Source of the DNA: an uncultured Thermoguttaceae bacterium | GTDB lineage: Bacteria > Planctomycetota > Planctomycetia > Pirellulales > Thermoguttaceae | Length of the DNA: 59,909 nt | Assembly (NCBI GenBank): GCA_938084835.1 | Contig: CALKER010000022.1 | Span: 1 to 59,909 of the forward strand | Direction of reading: 5' to 3' | In this document: positions 1 to 9,871 of the stretch, piece by piece | How positions within the stretch are numbered: position 1 is the first letter of the stretch | Layout: each line of letters opens with the position of its first letter | Notes under the pieces: model-generated | Database searches by the model: none | Told to the model about the DNA's origin: nothing | What the model saw: the letters and a program-made list of their open reading frames with translations, nothing else | Made by a program: the position numbers and the translations under genes

Positions 1-23
1 GCTAATGGCAGCCGAACAAATTT

Positions 24-49
24 AGTGGCAGAATTCCTGCCACTTTTTT
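24..49 (+). terminator. Rho-independent terminator for a gene left of the window
   Basis: A perfect 8-bp stem (24-31 with 37-44) encloses a 5-base loop and runs directly into six T residues on the plus strand. No plus-strand gene lies upstream inside the window, so it most likely ends a transcript that begins before position 1. On the minus strand the stem is preceded by an A-tract but followed by only a weak T run, so termination there would be poorer. Confidence 0.7.
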
Positions 50-146
50 ATTTAAACATCGGCCGTTCGGAGTCGCGCTTGTCCAAGCCCGCAACAGGTT
101 TGTTCTCCAGCGTGAACGGTACTCCCATCTTGTCTTCCAGAAGCAT
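48..146 (-). CDS. Possible 32-residue small protein downstream of the alcohol dehydrogenase
   Basis: A short minus-strand frame begins with ATG at 146 and ends with TAA at 48-50, against the A-side of the hairpin at 24-49. Its residues (MLLEDKMGVPFTLENKP at the start) look protein-like rather than random, and an AAGGAAG sequence lies about 12 bases upstream. The same frame stays open into the 3' end of the dehydrogenase. It could be a small gene, the tail of a lost gene, or chance. I recognise no family. Confidence 0.2.
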   Translation of the reverse strand: MLLEDKMGVPFTLENKPVAGLDKRDSERPMFK

Positions 147-175
147 GGAACCTATTCTTCCTTGTAGAGTGTGGT

Positions 176-1222
176 CTAGTCTCCGGGCTGAAGAATGACC
201 TTGAGGAGTTCGGGACTGCCTTTTCGGAGTTGATTAAACCATTCTGGACCCTCTTCTAGTGGGGCTACCGCCGAGATGAGGGGTGCCACATTGATTTTTC
301 TTTCTCCCAGCATTTGGACGGCCAACTCGAATTCTCCCGCGCTGGCACATGACCCAAGCACCGAGACCTCGCGTGTGACAACGCTCTGAAGCGGAAAGTC
401 TACTTCTGGTCTAAGATTTCCTACGAGGACTACCGTGCCCCCTTTGCGGACGCAGGAAATGGCAGCAGTGACGGTCTCCGGTAACCCCACAGCTTCGATC
501 GCCACATCGGTCCCGCCCGAGGTGCGCCGCACGATCTGAGCTGTGGCCTGCGAGAGCTGATCCGAGTTGTTGACGTGAAAGATTTCCGTAGCCCCAAGCT
601 CGGCAGCCAACCGAAGACGTTCCCTCTTACGGTCAAGCGCAAGAATTGCACTGCATCCCGCCAACCGGAGCGCCTGAACTACCAAAAGGCCGATAATTCC
701 TGTGCCGAAGACGGCTGCTGTTTTTCCCAAAAGGGGCGAAACGCGCAACAGCGCATGAAGCGCCACCGATAGAGGCTCACTCAGAGCCGCTTCCACAAAC
801 GAAACTTGTGGAGGCAGTGGAACTACGATCCTTTCTGGAACCACAACATACTCAGCAAAAGCTCCGTCGCGCCGGTATTCCTTGCAAGCAACACCAAGCA
901 CCTGCCGCCGTTCACAAAGGTTAATGGCTCCTTTGCGGCAATAAGCACACTGGCCACACCATACGGTGGAGTCGAATGTGACCCGATCGCCCACTTTGAA
1001 TTTATCCGCGCCTTGGCCCAATGCCACAATCTCTCCGGATGCCTCATGACCCATGATGAGAGGTGGGATTCGCCGGCCTGTGCTTCCGTCTAGTCCGTGC
1101 ACGTCGCTGCCACAGATGCCACACGCCTTCACGCGAATAAGGATTTCTTCTTCTCCTGGCTTCGGATCCGGTACGTGGGCGATTTCCAGAAAGTTGTAAT
1201 CCTTTAGTACTAAGGCCTTCAC
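176..1222 (-). CDS. Zinc-dependent medium-chain alcohol/polyol dehydrogenase
   Basis: A 348-residue member of the MDR (GroES-like plus Rossmann) family close to sorbitol, threonine and galactitol dehydrogenases; it should oxidise a polyol or similar alcohol in the cytoplasm with NAD(P). Visible marks are the catalytic-zinc motif GICGSDVHG near residue 36, GHEASGE near residue 58, and the four-Cys structural zinc loop CGQCAYCRKGAINLC near residues 89-103. The nucleotide-binding GTGIIG motif is near residue 173. Length is normal for the family. It stands alone, with no adjacent sugar transporter or kinase to name a substrate. Confidence 0.88.
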   Translation of the reverse strand: MKALVLKDYNFLEIAHVPDPKPGEEEILIRVKACGICGSDVHGLDGSTGRRIPPLIMGHEASGEIVALGQGADKFKVGDRVTFDSTVWCGQCAYCRKGAINLCERRQVLGVACKEYRRDGAFAEYVVVPERIVVPLPPQVSFVEAALSEPLSVALHALLRVSPLLGKTAAVFGTGIIGLLVVQALRLAGCSAILALDRKRERLRLAAELGATEIFHVNNSDQLSQATAQIVRRTSGGTDVAIEAVGLPETVTAAISCVRKGGTVVLVGNLRPEVDFPLQSVVTREVSVLGSCASAGEFELAVQMLGERKINVAPLISAVAPLEEGPEWFNQLRKGSPELLKVILQPGD

Positions 1223-1903
1223 TCCAGGAGCTCCTGTGATGTTATGAGTGGTTGCCTTTTGAGGCCAGGCTGGATGTGGCTTGCTAATTCCCGAAATACC
1301 CCGTGAGTGTTCACAAAATACTTGTGTGGAGGAAAATCAAAATCGCTCCGGCTGTAGTACCGACTCCGCTGTGTTTTGCTACGACTTTCCCCGAGACCAG
1401 TATGATGGAATGAATCTTTGTGCTGAAGCCATTTAGTTTTTCCCTGGGCCCCCGCTGGCAAAACCGAGTCTCTGAGTGTCCACATAAAACGCTGGCACCA
1501 AAAGGCTGCTGCTTACCATCGCGGTACTCTTGCTTGCACTTTATCGCTATATTATTATGGGCAAGGTTGGGCAAGCTTTTGAGCGCGGGTTCGGATTAAC
1601 AATACTTGAACGGTTTCGAGGTTGGGAGCTTTCCGCTCGGCCAAGGGGGTTGGTGTAGGTTTGTCGCCTATCTGGGGGCTCATCGAGCAAGTGGTGCGGC
1701 GAACTTCGTTGCCTTTAGTAAAAAAGTAGATGGCTTGCTTCGCAACTTGGCTGAAAGTTGCCGGTAGACATTGATGGGAGGATGTGCCCACTTTTGCCTG
1801 AGGAGATATTCCTAACGAAAGCTGTTTATTCGGGGGACGTTCGGCTGTTACCAGTTACGCGAGATTCCCATGCGAATATGATAAGCGAAAAAAGGAGGAT
1901 GCG
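1223..1903. other. Gene-free gap
   Basis: This 681-base gap separates the starts of two divergent genes and so should hold promoters for both. I see no convincing coding frame, RNA gene or strong hairpin. A clear GGAGG at 1894-1898 belongs to the next gene. Confidence 0.5.
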
Positions 1904-4900
1904 GTGGTGTCCCATTACTTATCGCGAGTGGGTGCCGTGGTCATACTGGTTTGCGGTGTATGCATCGGCATGGCCGCGGAAGTCCGCCAATCGGCACGTG
2001 ACATTCCCTTGGCGTATGATGTTGACGTCCTGGTCGTGGGCGGTACCTCGGGAGCAGTGTCAGCAGCGGTAGCTGCAGCAAAGGCGGGGGCGAAGGTTTT
2101 CCTTGCCGCACCACTTTCCTATCTCGGGGAAGATATTACTGGCACCTTGAAATTGTGGCTCGAGGAGGGGGAACAGCCAGCCGATCCCCTGGCCGATGCT
2201 ATTTATCGTGATCCCCAGATCCGATCTGTTCCGGGAATTCCCTTGTCCTTTCAGTATCAGGCCAATCAGCCCTCTGTTAAACCGCATGTGGACACGGATC
2301 CCCCAAGCCGCCTTCGGGATGGTCGCTGGGGAAATGCCCCCACCGAAACTGTGCAATACAACGATAGTGTTTCCATCTTGATTGATCTTGAAACCCCCCA
2401 GGAGCTAACGGAGGTCCGTGTTGTCTACTACCATCGTGGTACGGGGGATAATCCGTTTAAGGTGGCAAGAATCATACTGCGTGCTGGAGATTCGCCCGGT
2501 GAGCTTGTGGAGGTAGGCCAGTACGACGGCGGGCCTGTTTTACGAGAAAATCCGAGCAACGATCCCGCAATCGTCGCGGAGATTCCATGTAGGAAAGTTT
2601 GTCGCTATTTGGAAATTTTTGTGGAGAAGGCACCGGATTCACCACGGATTCTTCTTGGGGAGATTGAGGTGTACAAAGCTTCAAATGGGGAGGAAATCTC
2701 CAGACTCCGCCCGATGCCGCGACCCCTCCACATCAAGCGGGTGTTGGATAATGCTCTTTTGGCAGCCGGAGTGGAGTACCTCTACAACTGCTACGTCACC
2801 GACTGCCTTCGCGGTGCTGACGGCCGGTTGGCGGGCGTGGTCATGGCCAACAGGGCCGGCCGCCAAGCAGTGCGGGCGAAAGTGATACTTGATGCCACCG
2901 AGCGGGCCATCGTGGCGCGACTGGCCGGTGCGCCCGTCCGGCCTTTCCCCCCGGCCGAGTATACTGTGGACTTCGTAGTTATTGGCGGTGAACCAAAAGA
3001 CCATCCGTCATTAAGTTGGAGGATCATTCCACCGCCGTACTCGGTCGTTAACGTGGGTGCACGGGCGGCTGTTGGTGGTGGGGTTTACCCGGTTATCCAC
3101 TACCAAGTAAAGGTGCCGATTGATCAGCTTACCTGGCCCCGTTGGGCCCAAATCGAGCAGCACATCCGAACCATCACCTTTGACAAGCGGCAGGAGTTCA
3201 CCTCGGATTGGCCGTCGCTTTTACCGCCGGATCCGATCATCGCCGACGAACCTGTCACACGCGAAGATCTGTCCGTTGTGCAGATACCCTTGGGAGCTTT
3301 TCGTCCACGGGGACTCCCGAATCTGTTTGTACTGGGACCATCTGCGGATGTCCCCCGGAGCGTAGCCCGGAAGTTGACGCGCCCCGTTTTCGCAACCCTC
3401 GTAGGTGAGCGACTGGGAAAGCAGGCGGCGCTTGTTGCGGCGGAGAGCCTCCCGCCGGCAGAAGTCCGGGTGTGTGCTCGTCAGGCACAGTCGCTTCCCT
3501 GGCCCATGCTCGATGTGCGAGAGATCCTAGTCGGTGTTCGGCCAATTCAGGAGTTACCTAGAATTCGCCAGGAGGAGTCTGCTCTGCCCATCCTCGGCCA
3601 GTACGATGTGATCGTGGTAGGAGGTGGAACCGGGGGGGCGCCGGCAGGAATTGCTGCTGCCCGGCAAGGTGCCAAAACCTTGGTAGTGGAAATGCTTCAC
3701 GGCCTAGGGGGCGTGGGAACCGAAGGAGCCATTTCCAGTTATTACTGGGGAAATCGGGTTGGCTTTACCGCAACAATTCCCACTGGCAATCGCTGGCGCA
3801 TCGAGGAAAAGAAGGAATGGTTCCGCCAAGCGTTGCTCGAGGCGGGCGCGGAAATTTGGATGGGAGCTGTCGGTTGTGGTGCGATTGTGGAAGGCAACAA
3901 TGTTCGGGGCGTGGTGGTTGCTACACCATTTGGCAGGTTTGGGGTGTTGGGGAAGGTGGTCGTGGATGCCACAGGTAACGCCGATATTGCAGCGGCGGCG
4001 GGTGCCAAGTGCTATTACACCGACGCTACCGAATTCGGCATGCAGGGCACCGGCCTGCCGTATCGAAACTTGGGGGCAAGTTATACGAACACCGACTTCA
4101 CTATAGCCGACGAAACCGACATCGTTGACATCTGGCACCTCTTTGTTTACTCCAAGGATCTCTATCCCGGTGCCTTCGATCAAGGACGTCTTGTTGACAC
4201 GAGGGAGCGGCGACGGATTGTCGGGGAATTTACGATGACGCTGGCCGACCAGTTGCTCGGGCGAACCTATCCGGATACGATCGAAATCGCCTACAGCGAC
4301 TTTGATACCCATGGATATACCATCGATCCGGTGCTGGAGCTTGAGCATCCAGAGAGACGAGGATTTTACATTCGGGTTCCCTACCGCTGCCTGCTTCCCC
4401 AAGGACTTCGCTACATTTTAGTGGGGAGCTTGGCGGCCAGCATGCATCGCGATGCGGTGCCTATGACGCGAATGCAGGCCGACATCCAAAACCAAGGCTA
4501 TGCTGCAGGGGTAGCGGCGGCTAGAGCCGCTAAGAGTGGGGTCGATGTGCGCGAGATCGACATCCGGGAGTTACAGCGCCATCTGGTGGAAATCGGTAAT
4601 TTGCCTAAAGAGATTTTGGAGGAGACGGATAATTTTCCTCTACCTCCGCTACGAATTGCTGAAGCAGTAGAAAACCTCCCCCGCCAGGAGGGGCTGGCAG
4701 CCGCCGTGATTTTATCGCATCCACAACAAGCTAGACCTCTTCTGAGAGAGGCTTACACGAAAGCCAAGGAGCCGGAAGCCAAGCTTATTTACGCCCAGGC
4801 CCTTGCCATCTTGGGCGATGCCACTGGGCTAGAGACTCTGCTTGAGGCCATCCGCAGTTATCAGGACTGGGATGAAGGATGGAATTACCGAGGCATGGGT

Positions 4901-5380
4901 CAGTATGGCCATGCCCTTAGCAAATTGGATCGATTAATCATTGCAGCTGGTCGGACACGTGACCGTCGCGCGGTGCCGGTCATTTTGGAGAAACTCGCGA
5001 AATTGGACGCCGGGAGCGCATTCTCCCACTATCGGGCGGTGGGACTCGCTTTGGAAATGATTGGCGATCCTGCGGCGGCACCGGCGCTTGCGGAACTATT
5101 ATCTCGCCCGTACATGACCGGTTATGTGCATCGGACTGTGGCGGATGCCCGCGAGCATGCCTTGAGAGATCCCGCGGGGACAAACGGAGTTCTGAGTCGG
5201 CGAGAATCTTTGCGGGAGCTATTAATCGCCAGGGCGCTCTTCCGCTGCGGGGACTATGGAAACTTGGGACGCCGGGTGCTGGAGAGTTACCTTGAGGACC
5301 TCCGTGGGCATTTGGCCCGGCATGCCAAGGCAGTCTTAGAGTATGGCCCGAAGCCCTTACCACCAGGAGAACTTCATTAA
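1904..5380 (+). CDS. Secreted tandem FAD-dependent oxidoreductase with nested discoidin-like segment and HEAT-like tail
   Basis: This 1158-residue protein starts at one of two adjacent GTG codons (1904 or 1907) after GGAGG at 1894-1898. Residues 1-25 look like a signal peptide. A first FAD/Rossmann motif (VLVVGGTSGA, about residue 42) is followed at about 135-258 by a segment resembling an F5/8 type C (discoidin) fold, and the first oxidoreductase domain resumes near 270. A second complete FAD domain starts at about 567 (YDVIVVGGGTGGAP). Residues from about 920 to 1090 are helical pairs resembling HEAT repeats. Planctomycetes encode many secreted FAD_oxidored proteins of unknown substrate; the duplication within one chain is what stands out. 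Function beyond redox is not assignable. Confidence 0.82.
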   Translation: MVSHYLSRVGAVVILVCGVCIGMAAEVRQSARDIPLAYDVDVLVVGGTSGAVSAAVAAAKAGAKVFLAAPLSYLGEDITGTLKLWLEEGEQPADPLADAIYRDPQIRSVPGIPLSFQYQANQPSVKPHVDTDPPSRLRDGRWGNAPTETVQYNDSVSILIDLETPQELTEVRVVYYHRGTGDNPFKVARIILRAGDSPGELVEVGQYDGGPVLRENPSNDPAIVAEIPCRKVCRYLEIFVEKAPDSPRILLGEIEVYKASNGEEISRLRPMPRPLHIKRVLDNALLAAGVEYLYNCYVTDCLRGADGRLAGVVMANRAGRQAVRAKVILDATERAIVARLAGAPVRPFPPAEYTVDFVVIGGEPKDHPSLSWRIIPPPYSVVNVGARAAVGGGVYPVIHYQVKVPIDQLTWPRWAQIEQHIRTITFDKRQEFTSDWPSLLPPDPIIADEPVTREDLSVVQIPLGAFRPRGLPNLFVLGPSADVPRSVARKLTRPVFATLVGERLGKQAALVAAESLPPAEVRVCARQAQSLPWPMLDVREILVGVRPIQELPRIRQEESALPILGQYDVIVVGGGTGGAPAGIAAARQGAKTLVVEMLHGLGGVGTEGAISSYYWGNRVGFTATIPTGNRWRIEEKKEWFRQALLEAGAEIWMGAVGCGAIVEGNNVRGVVVATPFGRFGVLGKVVVDATGNADIAAAAGAKCYYTDATEFGMQGTGLPYRNLGASYTNTDFTIADETDIVDIWHLFVYSKDLYPGAFDQGRLVDTRERRRIVGEFTMTLADQLLGRTYPDTIEIAYSDFDTHGYTIDPVLELEHPERRGFYIRVPYRCLLPQGLRYILVGSLAASMHRDAVPMTRMQADIQNQGYAAGVAAARAAKSGVDVREIDIRELQRHLVEIGNLPKEILEETDNFPLPPLRIAEAVENLPRQEGLAAAVILSHPQQARPLLREAYTKAKEPEAKLIYAQALAILGDATGLETLLEAIRSYQDWDEGWNYRGMGQYGHALSKLDRLIIAAGRTRDRRAVPVILEKLAKLDAGSAFSHYRAVGLALEMIGDPAAAPALAELLSRPYMTGYVHRTVADAREHALRDPAGTNGVLSRRESLRELLIARALFRCGDYGNLGRRVLESYLEDLRGHLARHAKAVLEYGPKPLPPGELH

Positions 5381-5857
5381 AGCTTCTCCACTTTGGGTAG
5401 ATTCCGTTGAGGCCGCAAGCGTGCCGGCGCAAACTCCCTAAGATTGCGTCCTTCTGCGTGGCCTATTCGGGCTAGGAAAATGTCTGGCACTTTTTGATGT
5501 GCTGACCTCGGAAGGTGCTGAGGTGCGGCCTAGGCCTAGCTGAAAAACGAAAATACGGATGTTGCGCAAGGGGACCAAGAAAGTGAAGCTCCTGGTAAGG
5601 CCTGCTACAGGCAAAGTGTCCTTGGAAGAGCACGACACTCAGAGCGTTCAGGCCGGAACTCTAATCATTGAGGCCGATGGCTAGCGATCAGTGCCAAAAC
5701 TCTAACTTCGTGCGCAAGGGACATGTAAACGTCGCGAATCCCTTAATCTCACCTCCCCCAGTGGGGTTTCTGGGACTGTCCTTAGCCGAAGCGGGATGTT
5801 TTAGCCGGACGGCTCATGGTCTGGGGCAGTTGCTTATTGTGGCGCCGTACTGAAAAT
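5381..5857. other. Gene-free gap between convergent genes
   Basis: Between the ends of two convergent genes. No believable frame or clear terminator was found. Confidence 0.5.
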
Positions 5858-7597
5858 TTACGGGTAAAGCGCAAAGATCCAAGGCCGGACCTTGCAAGTG
5901 AGGACCGGTTTTATTCGATGATCACGCAAGGTGGGTAGCTTGTCGATAGCTTCTTGCAAACTTCCTGGCTCATGACGCCGCCCGCTCACCCAAATTACGG
6001 GAGAGGATCTTTTTTCCAGCCAATCATCCCAACTGCGAAGCCAGATATCAGGTAGCGCCGAGGGGCCTTCAAGCCATTCTATTTCGAATAGCCCAACCCG
6101 TGCGTCAGCGTGCGAAAAATGAGCCGAAGATTCCCACTTATCTGATGCGGCATGACGTGTCTGGAATTCGATGTGGTCGCAGTGTTCTGGCACCTTAATG
6201 GAGTCGAAGTGCCTGCGGGTGGTACGGGGCCACCACCCGAGCCGAAGAAGTTCCCGAACCGCCCACGCGCTGGAAAACCAGTCATCCACGAGAACAAGGC
6301 AGTGCGGACGTGACATTATAGCGTGTTCGAACGCCACCGATGCCTGAGGGAAAACGTCTTTTGCCTCGGACTTCATCCAGCACCAAATTATCGGATTCCA
6401 TAGTAGCCCCTCAAGGCGACGAGGACCATCGTGGGTACCCGCCACAACCCAATTCTTGCGTGTCACCCAAGTGGCGACTGTCAATGGTCCTCCTATCAGT
6501 TGGCAGGCGCTTATAAAGAGGATGAATAGGGTAGCGATCTTTCCCCAAAACCCACGAGGAATACTGATGCTACCAAGCCCGTGACTTGCTAGTCGACACA
6601 CAAAGGGGGTAGTGTACAAAAGATATTTTGGAGTAGTCAAATTCCAACCGTAAGCACACAAGCTGGGCAGAATACCCAGGGCTATAAGACCTAACTCTTT
6701 CCGCGATTTTTGTCTTCTCAGCCGGGCAATCCCAAAGACCATTAAAACAACCAGTGGGACGCTGCTCCAAACGGTCCAACTAATCAAACTTTGCCTCAAT
6801 TCCGCGAATCCAAATGCATGGCTTATCCCCTGGGCGAAGATGGCGTCCACGCGGACATCTGTCCCGGTAAGGAGGGCAAAAAGTGTGCCCAGGTAGGCAA
6901 AAAGGAAAAGGCTTCCACACAGCAGTCGGTGTGTTTCTCCAACGAGGCAGATCCATAATGCTGCCGGGAGTGCCAAGATAGCATCAAATCGAAACCAAGT
7001 ACCGCACGCCAGAAGTGTGCTCCCAACGAATATTCGGATGACAAGCCGCCTTGTATCGTTTCCTGCTATAAGGGAGTTACCCGCCATTCCCGCTAGACTG
7101 CAATGGGTGGGGAGGACAACTAGAGCCAGCCCCACCAGGGCTGCAGCGGGCATGGTTGAATTCCCAAAGTAGCTGGCCACCCAGAGTTCCTGGATCAAAA
7201 GTGGTAGCCATAGACCCATCGGGTGGGAGTTGTTTACGCGGTAAGTTGCGTAGAATGCAGAGGTCCACCAAAGGAGAATGCCTCCCAGACCACTGGCCCA
7301 CGCCAGGCCCACCGCTGTGTCAATTCCAAAGCGACGATAAAGGGAACTCACCAACCAGTAGATCCCCGACTGGGGGTCGTAGCGGTAAACGAGCGGATGA
7401 GACGGGGAACCACCGTCTGCAAGGAAAAGGGCACCGGCAGCGATGGCAAGGTCATCCCCTTCGACCGGCACCGCGGGGAATAGTCCCACCGAAAACCACG
7501 CCAAAGTAGCAACGAAGATTAAGCCTATCAGAAGATGCCTAGGTTGCCATTGGCCAACAAGCCGCTGTGACCGGCTATCGGTGACACGAAGTTTCAT
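5858..7597 (-). CDS. Polytopic membrane protein, GT-C-like (possible glycosyltransferase)
   Basis: A 579-residue protein with a charged N-terminus, about ten hydrophobic segments over residues 20-400 and a soluble C-terminal part of about 170 residues rich in Trp. The acidic pair in the first loop after helix 1 (VEGDDLA, near residue 47) and the helix pattern resemble GT-C membrane glycosyltransferases (family 39 / PMT-like), which move sugars from lipid carriers. I see no diagnostic motif strong enough to name a reaction. It is followed upstream by a second membrane protein of similar plan on the same strand, but a gap of about 400 bases argues against tight coupling. Confidence 0.65.
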   Translation of the reverse strand: MKLRVTDSRSQRLVGQWQPRHLLIGLIFVATLAWFSVGLFPAVPVEGDDLAIAAGALFLADGGSPSHPLVYRYDPQSGIYWLVSSLYRRFGIDTAVGLAWASGLGGILLWWTSAFYATYRVNNSHPMGLWLPLLIQELWVASYFGNSTMPAAALVGLALVVLPTHCSLAGMAGNSLIAGNDTRRLVIRIFVGSTLLACGTWFRFDAILALPAALWICLVGETHRLLCGSLFLFAYLGTLFALLTGTDVRVDAIFAQGISHAFGFAELRQSLISWTVWSSVPLVVLMVFGIARLRRQKSRKELGLIALGILPSLCAYGWNLTTPKYLLYTTPFVCRLASHGLGSISIPRGFWGKIATLFILFISACQLIGGPLTVATWVTRKNWVVAGTHDGPRRLEGLLWNPIIWCWMKSEAKDVFPQASVAFEHAIMSRPHCLVLVDDWFSSAWAVRELLRLGWWPRTTRRHFDSIKVPEHCDHIEFQTRHAASDKWESSAHFSHADARVGLFEIEWLEGPSALPDIWLRSWDDWLEKRSSPVIWVSGRRHEPGSLQEAIDKLPTLRDHRIKPVLTCKVRPWIFALYP

Positions 7598-8000
7598 GGA
7601 TAAACCTAAGTCCCGATGAATTGCTCGGCTTTATGAATTTCCGATCTGAAAAATGGCTGTATCTGCCTAGGTGCGAATTTCCTACTGGCACATTTGCCCG
7701 TGCCCGATTCTCTTCTGACGCAAAGCTGCTCCCCCGCAATAATTTAGGACCTGGACACAACTCCTGCGTAGACAAAAACTGTGGTTCAAGGCTTCAACGG
7801 CATCGGCTAATCTGATTGTTTAACACGGCGCCCGCAAAAAGATTTTTCCTTTTATTATCCGGAAGCCAATCGGTATCAATGAAAGCGCATTCTTTGCCGC
7901 TTCTTCGATCAAGGAAAAAAGAGACGGAGAAAGACTACTCCTCGATGACCATAAAGTAGGAACTCACGTTAGGTTAGGCAGCGTCGAGCCGGACATGCCT
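7598..8000. other. Gene-free gap between two membrane-protein genes
   Basis: It holds the likely promoter of the downstream minus-strand gene. No recognisable feature was found. Confidence 0.45.
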
Positions 8001-9728
8001 TCATGGTGAGTGATTTTTGGCCGGGCTCTCCAAGTCCGAATTTCGCGCCATAAACCGGAAGAACAGGGTTTCAGGACTGCCCACGTATTGAACGAAGAAC
8101 GTGTGATCGCGGAACATGCGAACGAGCGGATGGGTTGTAGAGGCCGCATTCTGAGCCGACCATTCGTTAAGTTCCCACAGGCTCCAGACTGCCGATTGTT
8201 CGGGAATTTCCACGAGCCGTCCGCGTCGAAGTGCTTCGCGGAAATGCGCATAAAGGTCGGAAAAAGGAGCTGTCGCACCTATCAGGAGAGCCCCAAAGAG
8301 AATAAGTCTTCTCACCCGCGGAATCTCTGGGCTGGCTAAAGCCCGGGCAAACCATGCGGCCAGCAAAAAAAGCCCGGGAAGTGATGCACGCATCACGAGG
8401 TCATTACACGCCCCGTAACGGAATAAGGGGAGGATAGCAAGCCACCCAAAGGACGCGAGGAAAAGCCGAGCTTCAACTCCGCTGCCAAACGGTTTCATCC
8501 ACGCGATAAGTGAAGCCACAATGGCTATTTCCACCACGACAAACAGGGCGATTCGAATGAGAAAATGCAGCCAGCTCCACTCGGGGTGTCCGATTCCGAA
8601 CGAAGTTTCTGCAGCGCTTGCAAACGGAAGTGGCCCAAACCGTGCCAAGTAATAGAGGAATACCACGATAAAACCCGGCAGTGCGAGAATGTTAACCGGT
8701 GAGAAAAGCGCTTGGACTAAGCCTGAGCCCCTATGATGAATGCGATATGCTTCGATGATCAACCACATTACAAGGGGTATCAGGCCAATCAATGCAAGGG
8801 GCGACCACAAGGCCAGTAGTGTACAAAACGCGCCAAGCAAGGCCAAAGCTTTTTGGGGGGCGACGGAGCCTGTAAAGCTGAGAATCCCGGTAACGACCCA
8901 TCCCGCCAAAGCTTGGTGAGGGACAAAAAATAGCTGTTCGATGGGGTTCGGATAATTTCGGGCAAGTTCTATATCCCACCAGCGGACCTGCCAATTCCAC
9001 CAGCGAAGGGCCGCCCAATCTATGTGCCCGAGACCAAACAAGCTCCACTCCAATCCAGATTCTTTTAGCCCCTGCCAGGAACGGACAATGGCTGCTCCCA
9101 CCACATCCCACCCGGAAAAAAAGAAAAAAACCGCCGGCACGCTCCACGAATACCGCCCCACTACCAATCCAAACCACCCCAGCGACAACAGAAGCCCGAA
9201 GGTACTCCATAGCTGGAGAAAATGATGAGCAGCCTCCCAGCCTAAGATTTTGCCCACCCAAGCCGCTGGCAAATAATAGGCGACGTAAAACACCAGGGGA
9301 AACTTGCCCCGGTCGCTATCTACAAAGACAGGCCAGGGGTTTTCAATTAGGGCTCTGAGGATGGCGTTATGCTTTGGATAATCCGAGTCCTGTGGTCCAT
9401 AACCTCCAACGCCCCACAAGAGGATAACAGTCAACACGAGGATTGTGGTTAACACGAGTGGAGGGAGGCAAGCACCACCGGGCAAGTAGCCTGGCACATT
9501 CGTGCCAGTTGCCCGAAACAAAACGTCTTTGCCCGGAATTTCGCGAAGCACTCGGGCCATCTGCTTGCCGGTGGCAATCACTGCCATGAGCAAAGTGCCA
9601 CCTGCTAAAAGCGACACAACTGGCCACGTCCAACCGTAAAGGAAAAGAAATACGGGAAGAGCAAGATACCCTATCGATCCGTATGCTAAGAGTGCGATTA
9701 ACTTCGGAAGAGTTAAGGCCTTGCACAT
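8001..9728 (-). CDS. Polytopic membrane protein, GT-C-like, unknown specificity
   Basis: 575 residues with roughly eleven hydrophobic segments. After the third segment comes a conserved-looking loop, DSDYPKHNAILRALI, near residue 118, which recalls the acidic first-loop motif of GT-C glycosyltransferases and related uncharacterised bacterial membrane proteins. The last 60 residues are soluble. It is probably an inner-membrane enzyme for surface glycan assembly, by analogy only. Same strand and plan as the membrane protein at 5858-7597, so the two may act in one pathway; this is inference from proximity. Confidence 0.62.
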   Translation of the reverse strand: MCKALTLPKLIALLAYGSIGYLALPVFLFLYGWTWPVVSLLAGGTLLMAVIATGKQMARVLREIPGKDVLFRATGTNVPGYLPGGACLPPLVLTTILVLTVILLWGVGGYGPQDSDYPKHNAILRALIENPWPVFVDSDRGKFPLVFYVAYYLPAAWVGKILGWEAAHHFLQLWSTFGLLLSLGWFGLVVGRYSWSVPAVFFFFSGWDVVGAAIVRSWQGLKESGLEWSLFGLGHIDWAALRWWNWQVRWWDIELARNYPNPIEQLFFVPHQALAGWVVTGILSFTGSVAPQKALALLGAFCTLLALWSPLALIGLIPLVMWLIIEAYRIHHRGSGLVQALFSPVNILALPGFIVVFLYYLARFGPLPFASAAETSFGIGHPEWSWLHFLIRIALFVVVEIAIVASLIAWMKPFGSGVEARLFLASFGWLAILPLFRYGACNDLVMRASLPGLFLLAAWFARALASPEIPRVRRLILFGALLIGATAPFSDLYAHFREALRRGRLVEIPEQSAVWSLWELNEWSAQNAASTTHPLVRMFRDHTFFVQYVGSPETLFFRFMARNSDLESPAKNHSP

Positions 9729-9871
9729 ACGGCGTATATGGAAAGTCGCTCACGCGTCGGGCGAGTTTCGTTCGAAGCTTGCGAACATCTCTCGTCGACG
9801 GTTCATGCTGAAGTTGGGATTCTGCTTTATGAAGTTCGGTTTCTGCTTTTTTCTGTCTTCAACCCTGCAGA

